From Pseudomonas sp. MH9.2 (lineage in GTDB: Bacteria; Pseudomonadota; Gammaproteobacteria; Pseudomonadales; Pseudomonadaceae), in the NCBI RefSeq assembly GCF_034353875.1, contig NZ_CP133784.1, forward strand, positions 2,108,001-2,172,000: DNA of 64,000 bases. The letters are read 5' to 3'. The notes beneath the pieces were generated by a model that was not told where the DNA came from, made no database searches, and saw nothing but the letters and a program-made list of their open reading frames with translations. This document shows, in pieces, positions 27,805 through 37,174 of the stretch. Both the position numbers and the translations under genes were made by a program. Every line of letters begins with the position of its first letter. Position 1 is the stretch's first letter.

Positions 27805-28524
27805 TTACCAATTACCGGACGCGCCGCCGCCGCCGAAGCTGCCACCACCGCCACTGAAGCCGCCACCACCAGAGCGTGAGCCTCCAGAGCCAAAACCGCC
27901 CATGCCGCCCATGAAGCCACCGCCACCGCCTCGTCCTCTGCCCCAGAGCATGTTCATCACGATAAAGATCAAGAACAGCGCCAGGTACACCATGTTCTGC
28001 ATAGCATCGCCGGAGCCATTGTCGGCGGCGGGCTCGGCCAGCGGGTTGCCTCCGAGCACCTGGATCATGGCCTGCACGGCCTGGCTGATGCCGCCGGAGA
28101 AGTTACCGGCCTTGAACGCCGGGGTGAGTATCTGGTTGATGATCACCGAAGACTGGGCATCGGTCAGGCGTTCTTCAAGGCCGTAGCCCACCTCAATCCG
28201 CACTTTATGATCATCGCGGGCAACAATCAGCAACGCGCCATTGTCTTTGCCCTTTTGCCCGACACCCCAGAAACGGCCGAGTTGGTAACCATAATCCTCA
28301 ATGCTGGTGCCTTGCAGGTTGGGCAGCGTGACCACCACAACCTGCTCGCCGGTCGCCTGCTCATGAGCCTCAAGCATGTGTGACAGTTGCGCTGTTGTTT
28401 GCGCATCTATCAGGTGCACGGTGTCGACCACGCGTCCGGTCATGGGCGGAAACACCAGCGCGGCCAGAGTCACCGTGGCGCAAGCCAACAGTAAACCCAC
28501 CAGGGACAGCCGCAGGGCGCGCAT
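27805..28524 (-). CDS. TPM-domain protein with glycine-rich tail (YgcG-like)
   Basis: This 239-residue exported protein has a signal-like N-terminal helix (residues 7-25) and a TPM domain at about 28-150, with VVVVTLPNLQGTSIEDYGYQ in its core. A second membrane helix lies near 180-195, followed by a very glycine-rich tail (GGGGFMGGMGGF onward) ending near GGGGASGNW. It overlaps the lemA stop by one base (TGATG), so the two are translationally coupled. LemA/TPM pairs are widespread in bacteria with unclear function, possibly membrane-linked folding or stress roles. Confidence 0.9.
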   Translation of the reverse strand: MRALRLSLVGLLLACATVTLAALVFPPMTGRVVDTVHLIDAQTTAQLSHMLEAHEQATGEQVVVVTLPNLQGTSIEDYGYQLGRFWGVGQKGKDNGALLIVARDDHKVRIEVGYGLEERLTDAQSSVIINQILTPAFKAGNFSGGISQAVQAMIQVLGGNPLAEPAADNGSGDAMQNMVYLALFLIFIVMNMLWGRGRGGGGGFMGGMGGFGSGGSRSGGGGFSGGGGSFGGGGASGNW

Positions 28525-29132
28525 CAGAATTTCACTTCAGGGGCTTTCTCGGAGCCTGGCGTCGTGGCTTCAAAGTTCGGCCGGATCGGCAGATCGCTGT
28601 ACATCACGGTGTGCCAGAGGCGACCGGGGAAGGTACGAATTTCGGTGTTGTAGCGCTCGACCGACGCGATGAAGTCTTTGCGCGCCACGGCGATGCGATT
28701 TTCCGTGCCTTCAAGCTGCGATTGCAGGGCAAGGAAGTTTTGGTTGGATTTCAGGTCCGGGTAACGCTCGGAGACCACCATCAGACGACTCAGCGCACTA
28801 GTGAGCTCACCCTGAGCTTGTTGGAACTGCTTGAGTTTTTCCGGATCGTTCAAGGTGCTGGCGTCGACCTGAATCGACGTGGCCTTGGCCCGCGCCTCAA
28901 TGACAGCGGTCAGGGTGGTCTGTTCCTGTTTGGCATAACCGCGCACAGTCTCGACTAGATTGGGGATCAGGTCGGCCCGACGCTGATACTGGTTCTGCAC
29001 CTGCGCCCAGGCAGCCTTCACCTGCTCGTCATAGGTCGGAATGTTGTTGATGCCACAACCGGCCAATAACGTGCTCAGCAGCATCAGCGCCGTCATGGAC
29101 CAACTGAAACGAAAGCCCCGTTGTGTTTGCAT
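28524..29132 (-). CDS. LemA-family lipoprotein
   Basis: This 202-residue lipoprotein has an N-terminal signal with the lipobox LLAGC near residues 20-24, then the helical LemA domain beginning IPTYDEQVKAAWAQVQNQYQ. The conserved block RRADLIPNLVETVRGYAKQE near residues 45-64 is typical. The frame runs further upstream, but ATG 29132 with a strong GGAGAAAAGGA ribosome site is the start. It is the first gene of a three-gene operon with two TPM proteins. The molecular role of LemA proteins is not established; the name refers to an unrelated sensor kinase also called lemA (gacS). Confidence 0.92.
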   Translation of the reverse strand: MQTQRGFRFSWSMTALMLLSTLLAGCGINNIPTYDEQVKAAWAQVQNQYQRRADLIPNLVETVRGYAKQEQTTLTAVIEARAKATSIQVDASTLNDPEKLKQFQQAQGELTSALSRLMVVSERYPDLKSNQNFLALQSQLEGTENRIAVARKDFIASVERYNTEIRTFPGRLWHTVMYSDLPIRPNFEATTPGSEKAPEVKF

Positions 29133-29405
29133 GTCCTTTTCTCCCCGTTTGAAATGCTTATTCATTCTGACCCGACAGACTGACTTTAGCCAAACCAGAC
29201 GATCCGCTGCATAATCCGCGGTCAAGACTGGATTGCTAACGCGCAATACGCTAAAACTCCCTGCGCTAAAGATGCTCTGCGCGACAAAGAGTTCAGTGGC
29301 GACCCCTTCGCCCTGATCGACAATAAGCGCAACAGGCTCAATACCCAACATTTGGCTGACCAGTACTTAACGTAAGTTGCTGAAGAACGCCTTGAGAAAA
29401 TAGTC

Positions 29406-31694
29406 ATGAATAAGCTGTGTTTGCTGGGCCTTGTCGTCGGCCTGGCCAGTCACTCGGTAATGGCCGAGACCAATGACACCACCCTGCAGACTAAAAACGT
29501 CTTCATTTCCGACCTGATGAAACAAATGACCCTCGATGAAAAAATCGGGCAGTTGCGACTCATCAGTATCGGCCCCGAAATGCCGCAGCCGAATATCCTC
29601 AAGGAAATTGCTGCCGGCAGAATCGGCGGCACGTTCAACTCGATCACCCGTTCCGAAAACCGTCCTTTGCAGGAAGCGGCAGTTGCGAAGAGTCGCCTGA
29701 AGATTCCCATGTTTTTCGCCTACGACGTGGTCCACGGCCATCGTACGACCTTTCCGATCAGCCTGGGTCTTGCGGCGAGCTGGGACATGGACGCGATAGC
29801 CTTGAGCGGTCGTACGTCAGCCATTGAAGCCAGCGCCGATGGCCTGGACATGACCTTCGCACCGATGGTCGATATCTCCCGCGATCCCCGCTGGGGCCGC
29901 AGCTCGGAAGGGTTTGGCGAGGACACCTACCTGGTGTCGCGCATTGCCAAAGTCATGGTCAACGCTTATCGCGGCGAGCATCCCGGTGGCGCTGACAGCC
30001 TGATGCCCAGCGTCAAACACTTTGCGCTGTATGGCGCTGTCGAAGGCGGTCGTGACTACAACACCGTCGACATGAGTCCGGTGCGCATGTACCAGGACTA
30101 TCTGCCGCCTTACCGCGCCGCCATCGATGCCGGTGCTGGCGGGGTAATGGTCGCCCTCAACTCAGTCAACGGCGTACCGGCCACGTCCAACACCTGGTTG
30201 ATGCAGGACCTGTTGCGCAAGGAGTGGGGCTTCAAGGGCGTAACCGTCAGCGACCACGGCGCCATCAAGGAACTGATCCGCCACGGTGTGGCCAGCGACG
30301 AACGTGAAGCCGCCAAACTGGCGATCAAGAACGGCATTGACTTGAGCATGAATGACTCGGCCTATGGCAAACACTTGCCTGGTCTGCTCAAGGACGGGGA
30401 GATTTCCCAGAAAGATATTGATAACGCCGTGCGCGAAGTGTTGGGCGCCAAGTACGACATGGGCCTGTTCGCCGACCCGTACCGTCGTATCGGCAACGCC
30501 GCTCACGACCCGGTCGACACCAACGCCGAAAGCCGCCTGCACCGCAAAGAAGCGCGTGAGGTGGCACGCAAGACCATGGTGTTGCTGAAAAACGATAACC
30601 AGACGTTGCCGCTGAAGAAGCAAGGCACCATCGCGGTGATCGGCTCTCTGGCGACAAGCCAGATGGACATGCTGGGCAGCTGGTCCGCTGCAGGCGTACC
30701 GAAACAATCGGTCACTATTTTTGACGGTCTGGCCAATGCGGTCGGCGACAAGGCCAAGCTGGTTTATGCTCGCGGCGCCAATGTCTCTGATAACCCGAAA
30801 GTCATTAACTACCTGAACTTCATGGTCACCGAAGTCGAGATCGACCCGCGTCCGGCCGAAGAAATGATTGCCGAAGCGGTCAAGGTTGCCCAGCAGGCTG
30901 ATGTGGTGGTGGCAGTGGTTGGCGAGTCGCGGGGCATGTCCCACGAATCGGCGAGCCGCACTGACCTTAATATCCCCGGTAGACAGCGCGACCTGATCAA
31001 GGCACTCAAAGCCACCGGCAAACCCTTGGTGCTGGTGCTGATGAACGGCCGCCCGCTGACTTTGGTCGAGGAACAGAAACAGGCTGACGCGATGCTCGAA
31101 ACCTGGTTCACCGGCACCGAAGGCGGTAACGCAATAGCTGACGTGCTCTTCGGTGACTACAACCCGTCAGGCAAATTGCCGATGTCCTTCCCTCGTTCGG
31201 TGGGGCAGATTCCGGTTTACTACAACCACCTCCGCACCGGCCGTCCTTTCACGCTCGGTTCGCCCCCGAACTACACGTCAAACTACTTCGAAGAAGAAGT
31301 CACTGGCCCGCTCTTTCCATTCGGTTATGGCTTGAGCTACACCCAGTTCAGTCTGTCGGACGTCACGTTATCCAATAAACACATGAAACGCGGCGGCCAG
31401 TTGACCGCCAGCATCGCGGTAAAAAACACCGGCAAGGTTGCTGGCGAAACGGTGGTGCAGCTTTATCTGCACGATGTTGCTGCCTCCATCAGTCGCCCGG
31501 TCAAAGAGCTGAAGAACTTTCAGAAAGTCATGCTCCAGCCTAAAGAAGAGAAAGTCATCAACTTCGTCATCACTGAAGACGACCTGAAGTTCTACAATCC
31601 TGCGCTGAAATACGCGGCTGAGCCGGGCGAATTCAACGTGATGATTGGTCTCGACTCTGAAGACGTGAAAACAGAGAGCTTTGAGTTGTTATAA
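29406..31694 (+). CDS. bglX: Periplasmic beta-glucosidase BglX (GH3)
   Basis: This 762-residue exported glycoside hydrolase family 3 enzyme releases glucose from beta-glucosides in the periplasm. A signal peptide covers residues 1-20, with cleavage after VMA. The catalytic (alpha/beta)8 domain follows, with nucleophile D283 in TVSDHGA. A C-terminal alpha/beta sandwich includes the KTMVLLKNDNQTLPL block, and a fibronectin-like domain occupies the last 110 residues. Length matches E. coli BglX (765). It is divergent from lemA and followed by a GC-rich hairpin. Specificity within GH3 cannot be read from sequence alone. Confidence 0.94.
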   Translation: MNKLCLLGLVVGLASHSVMAETNDTTLQTKNVFISDLMKQMTLDEKIGQLRLISIGPEMPQPNILKEIAAGRIGGTFNSITRSENRPLQEAAVAKSRLKIPMFFAYDVVHGHRTTFPISLGLAASWDMDAIALSGRTSAIEASADGLDMTFAPMVDISRDPRWGRSSEGFGEDTYLVSRIAKVMVNAYRGEHPGGADSLMPSVKHFALYGAVEGGRDYNTVDMSPVRMYQDYLPPYRAAIDAGAGGVMVALNSVNGVPATSNTWLMQDLLRKEWGFKGVTVSDHGAIKELIRHGVASDEREAAKLAIKNGIDLSMNDSAYGKHLPGLLKDGEISQKDIDNAVREVLGAKYDMGLFADPYRRIGNAAHDPVDTNAESRLHRKEAREVARKTMVLLKNDNQTLPLKKQGTIAVIGSLATSQMDMLGSWSAAGVPKQSVTIFDGLANAVGDKAKLVYARGANVSDNPKVINYLNFMVTEVEIDPRPAEEMIAEAVKVAQQADVVVAVVGESRGMSHESASRTDLNIPGRQRDLIKALKATGKPLVLVLMNGRPLTLVEEQKQADAMLETWFTGTEGGNAIADVLFGDYNPSGKLPMSFPRSVGQIPVYYNHLRTGRPFTLGSPPNYTSNYFEEEVTGPLFPFGYGLSYTQFSLSDVTLSNKHMKRGGQLTASIAVKNTGKVAGETVVQLYLHDVAASISRPVKELKNFQKVMLQPKEEKVINFVITEDDLKFYNPALKYAAEPGEFNVMIGLDSEDVKTESFELL

Positions 31695-31710
31695 GCGGCC
31701 CTGTATCAGG

Positions 31711-31733
31711 CGCGGTCCAGCCTCTGGACCGCG
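31711..31733 (+). terminator. Hairpin terminator after bglX
   Basis: CGCGGTCCAG-CCT-CTGGACCGCG is a perfect 10-bp stem with a three-base loop, 16 bases after the bglX stop. Only two T residues follow, so termination may be partial. Confidence 0.6.
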
Positions 31734-31848
31734 TTGCATCCTTCGCGAAGACTGAACGTCACACGACATGAAATCTCGACGTTCACCCAGCGTTCTCGGC
31801 ACTGCCCCGTGCTAAGGTGCCTGCCGACTCACTTCCGTCTCCGCCACC

Positions 31849-33634
31849 ATGTCCTTCACTTCCCGCACCTTTCGCCTGCCTCTCTATGTGCTGCTGATCC
31901 TGGCGGGCGCGGTGTTGGCTGCCGGACTGGCGATGCAGCAGACCGAACGTCACGCCCTGGCCGACGATGCCGGGCGAGCCCGTGGGCAACTGGCGTTGTA
32001 TGGCAATACGCTGCACACCCTGATCGAACGCTATCGCGCGCTGCCCGCAGTGCTGGCGCTGGACCCTGAACTGCGTTCGGCCTTGAGCGGACCGGTCAGC
32101 TCAACGACTCAGGACACGGTGAACCGCAAACTGGAACGGATCAACAGCGCGGCGCAGTCATCCACCCTGGAGCTGCTCGACCGCAACGGTTTAGCGGTCG
32201 GCGCCAGTAACTGGCGTTTGCCGAGCAGCTATGTTGGTCATAACTATGCGTTCCGCCCCTACTTTCTGCAGACAAAAGCCCAGGGCGTGGGGCGTGGGGC
32301 GCTTTTATGCGGTTGGCGTGACCAGCGGCATTCCCGGTTATTTCTTATCGAACGCCGTCACCAGCGACGCGGGCGATTTTCTCGGTGCCATGGTGGTGAA
32401 ACTGGAGTTTCCCGAACTGGAACACGAATGGGGCCAAGGCAGCGACCTGCTGCTGGTCAGCGACGCCAAAGGCATTGTGTTCATCGCCAATCAGCCCGGC
32501 TGGCGCTATCGCGAGTTGCAGCCGATTTCCGCCAGCGACCGCGCGGAACTGGCCGCCACCCGCCAGTACGACAAACAACCGTTGTCGGCCCTGCATCGCC
32601 AAGTGATCCAAGCGTTTGACGACAACGGCCATCTCGCCAGGATCGAAAGCCCCGACGGTGCGGTGGATTATCTGTGGGAGTCTTTGCCACTCACCGCCGA
32701 AGGCTGGACCCTGCATCTTTTGCGCAAGCCACAGGTGGCGGCCGAAGACATGCGCAATGCTGCTCTGGCAGCGGCCGGCACTTGGCTGACGTTGGTGTTT
32801 CTGAGCCTGTTTCTTTATCAGCGCTGGCGTTTGGCGCGTTTGCATCAGCGCAACCGTGAAGAGCTGGAACAACTGGTTGAAGAGCGCACCCGCGACCTGC
32901 GCACCGCTCAGGACGGGTTGGTGCAGTCGGCCAAACTTGCGGCGTTGGGGCAGATGTCCGCAGCGTTGGCCCACGAAATCAATCAGCCGCTGACCGCCCA
33001 ACGCATGCAACTGGCCAGCCTGCGCCTGCTGCTCGATCACGGCCGTATCGACGACGCCTATCAGGCCCTGACCCCGCTGGATCAACAACTGACGCGCATG
33101 GCAGCGCTGACCGGGCATTTGAAAACCTTTGCCCGCAAAAGCCCCAGCGGCCTGCGGGAACGGCTGGATCTGGCGGCGGTGGTTGATCAGGCGTTGCTGT
33201 TGCTCGAACCCCGGCTGCGCGAAGAACACGTCAGTTGTGTCTTGCACCTGACCCGGCCCGCGTACGTGCGCGGTGATGCCATTCGCCTGGAGCAGGTGCT
33301 GATCAACCTGCTGCGCAATGCGCTGGATGCCATGCGCGATAAACCGCTCAAGCGTCTGGAAGTACGCATTGAGGCTGAGCAGCCTGCACACGATTCCACT
33401 AAGCCCAGGCAATGGCGGCTGACGGTCGGCGACAGTGGCGGCGGCATTGCGCAGGAGCATCTGGCCAACGTTTTCGACCCGTTCTTCACCACCAAACCAG
33501 TGGGCGATGGGTTGGGACTCGGCCTGGCGGTGTCTTACGCCATCGTCCACGAATCTGGCGGCACGCTGTACGTCGACAATCATGGCGGCGGCGCGCGATT
33601 CACACTGACGCTTCCCACTGATCCAGAGGCCTGA
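31849..33634 (+). pseudogene. mifS: Sensor histidine kinase (MifS/DctB-like), frameshifted by a 7-bp duplication
   Basis: Two frames together form one kinase of about 592 residues. Frame 1 (from ATG 31849) gives a membrane helix (residues 10-27) and the first half of a periplasmic Cache domain, ending ...FLQTKAQGVG. Frame 2 continues with RFYAVGVTSGIPGYF and runs to the TGA at 33632-33634. It includes a second membrane helix, a coiled coil, the H-box ALAHEINQPL and the ATPase boxes GDSGGGI and GLGLGLAVS. The break is a tandem GTGGGGC duplication at 32287-32293 and 32294-32300; removing one copy restores the frame. A sequencing error is possible. The partner regulator starts six bases later. 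Family: C4-dicarboxylate/alpha-ketoglutarate sensing. Confidence 0.87.
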
Positions 33635-33640
33635 TCCTGC

Positions 33641-34978
33641 ATGCTGAATTCTGTAATTGTGGTCGATGACGAAGCCAGCATCCGCGATGCGGTACAACAA
33701 TGGCTGTCGCTGTCCGGGTTCCGTGTGCAGGTGCACAGCCGCGCGGAAGATTGCCTGGCCGCACTGCCCGATCATTTTCCCGGCGTCATCCTCAGCGATG
33801 TGCGCATGCCAGGGATAAGCGGCCTGGAGTTTCTGGCCCGCCTGCAACGCTTAGACCCGGACTTGCCGGTGATCCTGCTGACCGGGCATGGCGATGTGCC
33901 CATGGCGGTGGATGCCATGCGCGATGGTGCCTATGACTTTCTGGAAAAACCCTTCAGCCCGGAAACGCTGATGAGTAGCCTACGCCGGGCGCTGGAGAAG
34001 CGGCAGTTGGTCCTGGAAAACCGACGCCTGCATGAACAAGCCGATGCCAAGTCCAAACTGGACGAAACCCTGCTGGGCGTTGCACCCAGTCTGCACACCC
34101 TGCGCCGGCAAGTGCTGGAGCTATCGCAACTGCCCGTCAACGTGGTCATTCGCGGCGAAACCGGCAGCGGCAAAGAACTGGTCGCGCGCTGCCTGCATGA
34201 CTTCGGCCCTCGGGCGGGCAAACCCTTTGTCGCACTCAATTGCGCGGCGATCCCCGAGCAGTTGTTCGAAGCCGAACTGTTCGGCCACGAAAGCGGTGCC
34301 TTCACGGGCGCGCAGGGCAAACGTATCGGCAAGCTGGAGTACGCCGACGGCGGTACGTTGTTTCTCGACGAAATTGAAAGCATGCCGCTGGCCCAGCAGG
34401 TCAAATTGCTGCGCGTTATTCAGGAGCAGCGCCTCGAACGGCTGGGCTCTAACCGGAGCATCTCTCTCGACATCCGGATTATCGCCGCGACCAAACCAGA
34501 TCTGCTGGAAGAGGCACGGGCCGGGCGTTTTCGCGAAGACCTGGCGTATCGCCTGAACGTGGCCGAACTGCGTTTGCCGCCGTTGCGCGAGCGCCGCGAA
34601 GACATTCCGCTGCTGTTCGGCCATTTCGCTCGCACCGCCGCCAAACGCCTGGGGCGCAAGGCGCCGGTATTGAGCGGCGCGCAACTGAGCCATCTGCTCA
34701 GCCATGACTGGCCGGGCAATGTCCGCGAACTGGCCAACGCGGCAGAACGTCAAGTCTTGGGATTGGGCCAGGCAGAGCCCACAGCCACCGAGTCGGGACA
34801 GTCACTGGCCACCCGGCAAGAGGCGTTCGAAGCCCATTGCCTGCGCAGCGCACTGACCCGGCACAAAGGCGACATCAAGGCCGTCCTCCACGAACTGCAA
34901 CTGCCACGCAGGACCCTCAACGAGAAAATGCAGCGTCACGGCCTGCAACGGGAAATGTTTCTGCTGGTTGCGGAATAA
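33641..34978 (+). CDS. mifR: Sigma-54-dependent response regulator (MifR/DctD-like)
   Basis: This 445-residue NtrC-family activator has a receiver domain at residues 4-115 with phosphoacceptor D53 in VILSDVRMPG. An AAA+ domain follows, with Walker A GETGSGKE at 172-179 and the sigma-54-contacting GAFTGA loop at 219-224. A Fis-type helix-turn-helix occupies the last 45 residues. All key residues are intact, unlike the cognate kinase upstream. The sequence resembles P. aeruginosa MifR, which activates alpha-ketoglutarate transport. The next gene is that type of permease and has a -24/-12 promoter, so the circuit is coherent. DctD remains an alternative name. Confidence 0.9.
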   Translation: MLNSVIVVDDEASIRDAVQQWLSLSGFRVQVHSRAEDCLAALPDHFPGVILSDVRMPGISGLEFLARLQRLDPDLPVILLTGHGDVPMAVDAMRDGAYDFLEKPFSPETLMSSLRRALEKRQLVLENRRLHEQADAKSKLDETLLGVAPSLHTLRRQVLELSQLPVNVVIRGETGSGKELVARCLHDFGPRAGKPFVALNCAAIPEQLFEAELFGHESGAFTGAQGKRIGKLEYADGGTLFLDEIESMPLAQQVKLLRVIQEQRLERLGSNRSISLDIRIIAATKPDLLEEARAGRFREDLAYRLNVAELRLPPLRERREDIPLLFGHFARTAAKRLGRKAPVLSGAQLSHLLSHDWPGNVRELANAAERQVLGLGQAEPTATESGQSLATRQEAFEAHCLRSALTRHKGDIKAVLHELQLPRRTLNEKMQRHGLQREMFLLVAE

Positions 34979-34997
34979 GCCGCCCTATCGGCAACTT

Positions 34998-35028
34998 TCC
35001 GCTCATGGGAATCACGCCAATGAGCGGA
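34998..35028. promoter_or_regulatory. Inverted repeat, candidate upstream activator site for the permease promoter
   Basis: TCCGCTCA and TGAGCGGA are perfect inverted 8-bp arms separated by 15 bases. Their positions 20-50 bases after mifR and about 50-80 bases before the -24 element suit an enhancer for the sigma-54 activator. A role as a weak mifR 3' hairpin is the alternative. Confidence 0.45.
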
Positions 35029-35078
35029 TTCCCGCCTAAAAAATCACCCAAACCCTTCTAGACCGGCCATCACTGGCC

Positions 35079-35094
35079 TGGCACAGCTCCTGCT
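35079..35094 (+). promoter_or_regulatory. Sigma-54 promoter of the alpha-ketoglutarate permease
   Basis: TGGCAC, five bases, then CTGCT: the -24 element is perfect and the -12 element differs from TTGCT by one base. Transcription would start near 35105, about 50 bases before the permease ATG. The adjacent sigma-54 activator gene supports use. Confidence 0.85.
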
Positions 35095-35156
35095 ATAGGA
35101 CTGCCAGGCTGCGCTTGTGCGTGCTCCACTAAAAATAATGACTTAAAGGATCCGTG

Positions 35157-36479
35157 ATGGACATCCCCAACTCTCTGTCTAAAGGGTCGGCTGCCGCGTC
35201 GACCAAAGAAAAAACCACAGGCAGTCGCCTGAAATCGATTTTCAGCGGCTCGGTCGGCAACCTGGTCGAGTGGTACGACTGGTACGTCTACGCCGCTTTC
35301 TCGTTGTACTTCGCAAAATCGTTCTTCCCTCAGGGCGACACCACCGCACAACTGCTCAACACCGCTGCGATCTTCGCCGTGGGCTTTTTGATGCGCCCGA
35401 TCGGCGGCTGGCTGATGGGCATTTACGCCGACCGCAAGGGACGCAAAGCTGCACTGATGATATCGGTGTTCTTGATGTGCTTCGGCTCGCTGATCATCGC
35501 GTTGACCCCGAGTTACGAAATCATCGGCGTCGGCGCACCGATTCTGCTGATATTCGCCCGCCTGCTACAGGGCTTGTCAGTCGGTGGCGAATACGGCACT
35601 TCGGCGACTTACCTGAGTGAGATGGCCACCAAGGAACGTCGCGGCTTCTTCTCCAGCTTCCAGTACGTCACGCTGATTTCCGGTCAACTCATCGCGCTGG
35701 CGGTACTGATCATCCTTCAGCAAACCCTGACCACTGAGCAGCTGTACGCATGGGGCTGGCGTATTCCGTTCGTGATCGGCGCCCTGTGTGCCGTGGTCGC
35801 GCTGTACCTGCGGCGCGGGATGGAAGAGACCGAGTCGTTCACCCAGAAAAAAGAGAAACCAAAAGAAAGCCTGATGCGCACCTTGATGCGTCATCCGAAG
35901 GAGCTGATGACCGTGGTCGGCCTGACCATGGGCGGCACCCTGGCCTTCTACACCTACACCACCTACATGCAGAAATACCTGGTGAACACCGTCGGCATGA
36001 GCATCTCCGACTCCACCACCATTTCAGCGGCCACGCTGTTTCTGTTCATGTGCATCCAGCCCTTGGTCGGCGCACTGTCGGACAAAATCGGACGGCGTCC
36101 TATCCTGATTGCGTTCGGCGTGTTGGGTACGCTGTTCACGGTGCCGATCCTGACCACCTTGCACACCGTCCAGAGCTGGTGGGGTGCGTTCTTCCTGATC
36201 ATGGCGGCGCTGATTATTGTCAGCGGTTACACCTCGATCAATGCCGTGGTGAAGGCCGAACTCTTCCCCACCGAAATTCGCGCCTTGGGCGTGGGCTTGC
36301 CTTATGCCTTGACCGTATCGATCTTCGGCGGCACCGCGGAATACATCGCGCTGTGGTTCAAAAGCATCGGCATGGAGACGGGCTACTACTGGTACGTCAC
36401 CGCCTGTATTGCCGTTTCGCTGCTGGTTTACGTGTTCATGAAGGACACCCGAAAGCACTCACGGATTGAAACCGACTGA
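35157..36479 (+). CDS. kgtP: MFS alpha-ketoglutarate permease
   Basis: This 440-residue major facilitator is of the metabolite:proton symporter (KgtP/PcaT/ProP) group, which imports alpha-ketoglutarate. Twelve membrane helices are visible. The family signature NLVEWYDWYVY is near residue 38, the loop 2-3 motif GIYADRKGRKAAL near 90, and a VGGEYGTSATY block near 142. A GTG at 35154 immediately precedes ATG 35157; the latter sits six bases after AAAGGA and is preferred. The upstream sigma-54 promoter and MifSR-like genes indicate induction by the substrate. Dicarboxylate or shikimate transport is possible but less likely in this context. Confidence 0.9.
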   Translation: MDIPNSLSKGSAAASTKEKTTGSRLKSIFSGSVGNLVEWYDWYVYAAFSLYFAKSFFPQGDTTAQLLNTAAIFAVGFLMRPIGGWLMGIYADRKGRKAALMISVFLMCFGSLIIALTPSYEIIGVGAPILLIFARLLQGLSVGGEYGTSATYLSEMATKERRGFFSSFQYVTLISGQLIALAVLIILQQTLTTEQLYAWGWRIPFVIGALCAVVALYLRRGMEETESFTQKKEKPKESLMRTLMRHPKELMTVVGLTMGGTLAFYTYTTYMQKYLVNTVGMSISDSTTISAATLFLFMCIQPLVGALSDKIGRRPILIAFGVLGTLFTVPILTTLHTVQSWWGAFFLIMAALIIVSGYTSINAVVKAELFPTEIRALGVGLPYALTVSIFGGTAEYIALWFKSIGMETGYYWYVTACIAVSLLVYVFMKDTRKHSRIETD

Positions 36480-36514
36480 GCGTGAATGTCGATTTCTAAT
36501 CGGGACACGCAGTC

Positions 36515-36552
36515 AAAAAAGGGGTGACCACTTCAAGTGGTCGCCCCTTTTC
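36515..36552 (+). terminator. Intrinsic terminator after kgtP
   Basis: An A-run, a GC-rich stem (GGGGTGACCACT against GTGGTCGCCCC, loop around TCAA) and a TTTTC tail lie about 35 bases after the permease stop. Confidence 0.85.
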
Positions 36553-36664
36553 TTAACACCTCAACGGCCTCCCCAATCGGGCATGAGTGGGTCGCAAGAA
36601 AGTCGGAAATATCCATTAGACGTTTGCATACCCACCGACAACTGCACACATCTACATGATTTTA

Positions 36665-36836
36665 TTGGCTTTTATTAATTATTATTTTTAATGACAGTTA
36701 ATAGCACCCTTTGTTTAATTATTAACAAAGCTGAGCGGCGTAGCGGCTGAGTGATGACGCGGACAGTGCAAACCGTTTGAGGTAACACCTCTTGGATTTA
36801 CCTTCAGCCCGGCCTATGCCGGGCTGATTCTTTTAC
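36665..36836 (+). pseudogene. Decayed paralogue of the 13-residue repeat protein gene
   Basis: Three parts match the intact gene downstream, in the same order: an A+T-rich promoter-like stretch ending in GAGCGGCGTA, a degenerate 37-base copy of the 39-base repeat (36740-36776) ending in GTGCAAACCGT, and a terminator with the same GCCCGGC-TATGCCGGGC core. The signal-peptide region is missing and the repeat has lost two bases with stops in frame. It reads as the leftover of a tandem gene duplication. Confidence 0.6.
36805..36836 (+). terminator. Terminator of the decayed repeat gene copy
   Basis: CAGCCCGGC-CTAT-GCCGGGCTG is a perfect 9-bp stem followed by ATTCTTTT. Its loop and stem are nearly identical to the terminator of the intact repeat gene at 37510. 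Confidence 0.8.
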
Positions 36837-37174
36837 GGAGTTTATGAAAGCCCGTTGTATTGTTGCACCGGCAAACAACACGTAACTTCGGTATGAAAAG
36901 TGCGTGCACTACCTCTCCAGAATAATAATTCTACTGCTCACTCTACTGCTGCCAACCTCGTGTCTGACGTCACCGAAAAAGCGAGTACCCAGTGCACATT
37001 ACCCTCCGTTCCCGACGCCCACTACCACAGCAACCACATGATTTATATGAGAATTTACGTACTATTAATTTCAGCAATAGTCGCTAGCATCCTTAATGAC
37101 TTCTTAATTAAACCGAGCGGCGTAACATTCACCCCATAGCAACTTAAAACCCACGAACATGCAGAGCAAACATC

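Larger units (their letters stand above)
36553..37174 (+). other. Intergenic region before the repeat-protein gene
   Basis: About 620 bases hold no convincing intact gene. The left half carries a decayed copy of the downstream repeat gene (36665-36836). The right half is A+T-rich, with several TTAATTAA-like tracts and a 79-codon frame (36900-37139) that lacks a ribosome site and recognisable features. The last 100 bases are presumably the repeat gene's promoter. Confidence 0.5.

Noticed and set aside
36900..37139. 79-codon frame before the repeat-protein gene
   Set aside because: No ribosome site, no recognisable motif, and it spans A+T-rich promoter-like sequence.
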